Source: Comamonas koreensis | Lineage (GTDB): Bacteria > Pseudomonadota > Gammaproteobacteria > Burkholderiales > Burkholderiaceae_C | Direction of reading: 5' to 3' | Assembly (NCBI RefSeq): GCF_021026195.1 | Contig: NZ_JAJNCT010000036.1 | Span: forward strand, 1 to 64,000 | Length of the DNA: 64,000 nucleotides | In this document: positions 63,667 to 64,000 of the stretch, one piece after another | How positions within the stretch are numbered: position 1 is the stretch's first letter | How the letters are laid out: each line of letters starts with the position of its first letter | Notes under the pieces: generated by a model | Database searches by the model: none | What the model was told of the DNA's origin: nothing | What the model saw: only the letters and a program-made list of their open reading frames with translations | Position numbers and translations under genes: made by a program

Positions 63667-63786
63667 GCCCGGTAGCGGCCGGCCACTGCGGCTGGCCGGG
63701 CGCCGATCTTTGCAGACCGGCCGCCTCCCGCCCACGTTATGATGCGGCCATGCCAAGCCGCTCCCTAGCGGCTGGCGCCTCATGAT

Positions 63787-64000
63787 ATGAAAATTCTGAT
63801 CCTCGGCGCAGGCCGCGTCGGCGAGAGTGTCGCCGAAAGCTTGCTGAGCGAAAAAAACGACATCACCGTGGTCGACACGGATGGTGTGCGCCTGCGCGAT
63901 CTCGAAGCCCGCTTCGATCTGCGCGGCGTTGTGGGCAATGGCATCAGCCCTGAAGTGCTGGCCGAGGCCGGTGCGGCGGACACGGACATGCTGATCGCCT
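63787..64000 (+). CDS. trkA: Trk potassium-uptake regulatory subunit TrkA (partial)
   Basis: The frame runs from the ATG at 63787 to the window edge (71 codons). The N-terminus [19 protein letters not shown] is the Rossmann glycine motif of an RCK/TrkA_N domain, followed by [22 protein letters not shown] and [12 protein letters not shown]. TrkA binds NAD(H) and gates TrkH/TrkG potassium transport. The C-terminal part is beyond the window. Confidence 0.9.
   Translation, partial: MKILILGAGRVGESVAESLLSEKNDITVVDTDGVRLRDLEARFDLRGVVGNGISPEVLAEAGAADTDMLIA

Overview
The window is a high-GC chromosomal segment of a betaproteobacterium in the Burkholderiales, most likely Comamonadaceae (a Comamonas- or Delftia-like organism). 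This is inferred from conserved gene neighbourhoods rather than a marker gene: rsmI/yraN-diaA-dolP, pilT-cNMP protein-pilU, leuS-lptE-holA, fur/bamE-dapB, hprK-ptsN-hpf, and several Bug-type solute receptors of the kind that is expanded in this order. No rRNA, tRNA, CRISPR array, prophage or intact insertion sequence was found. Most of the segment is chromosomal core with a few accessory catabolic and uptake modules.

Layout. 1-1.4 kb: 5' part of a secreted DUF11-like repeat protein with a 9-bp tandem repeat just upstream. 1.8-8.2 kb: panC, an Hsp70-like protein preceded by a possible small RNA or leader, rsmI and yraN with overlapping divergent starts, diaA-dolP, and a 3-hydroxyacid dehydrogenase. 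8.3-13.8 kb: type IV pilus motor genes pilU and pilT flanking a cyclic-nucleotide-binding protein, then a YggS homologue, a class V aminotransferase and an exported FKBP. 13.9-18.7 kb: the norR/hmp nitric oxide module with a sigma-54 promoter and three GT-N7-AC sites, DUF3297, DUF445. 18.8-24.7 kb: iron uptake, two paralogous TonB receptors each with its own Fur box and a siderophore-type binding protein. 24.8-29.8 kb: CoA-transferase plus crotonase, orphan MetQ, a small helical-repeat protein, a DJ-1/PfpI protein, OmpW.

30.1-33.6 kb: a LysR/Bug operon divergent from a lipoprotein hydrolase. 33.7-38.7 kb: a membrane protein, TetR, a membrane-bound PQQ dehydrogenase, LysR. 38.8-42.8 kb: a five-gene catabolic operon (2-pyrone-4,6-dicarboxylate hydrolase-like amidohydrolase, SDR, Bug receptor, carboxymuconolactone-decarboxylase-like protein, unknown). 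42.7-49.1 kb: VOC protein, holA, lptE, leuS, and an MscS-type channel. 49.1-55.4 kb: a DUF2157 plus DUF4401/GDYXXLXY membrane pair, exbB-exbD, dapB, bamE and divergent fur. 55.5-58.4 kb: a DUF1800/DUF1501 exported pair. 58.4-64 kb: hprK-ptsN, hpf, purC, a small conserved protein, proA and the start of trkA.

The most interesting unexplained signals are a dispersed palindromic element (copies at 5629-5728 and 62195-62314, with a possible shorter relative at 37633-37677), the cyclic-nucleotide sensor between the two pilus motors, two substrate-unknown catabolic/uptake modules (30.1-33.6 and 38.8-42.8 kb), the two exported or membrane DUF gene pairs, and the in-frame tandem repeat ahead of the DUF11 protein.
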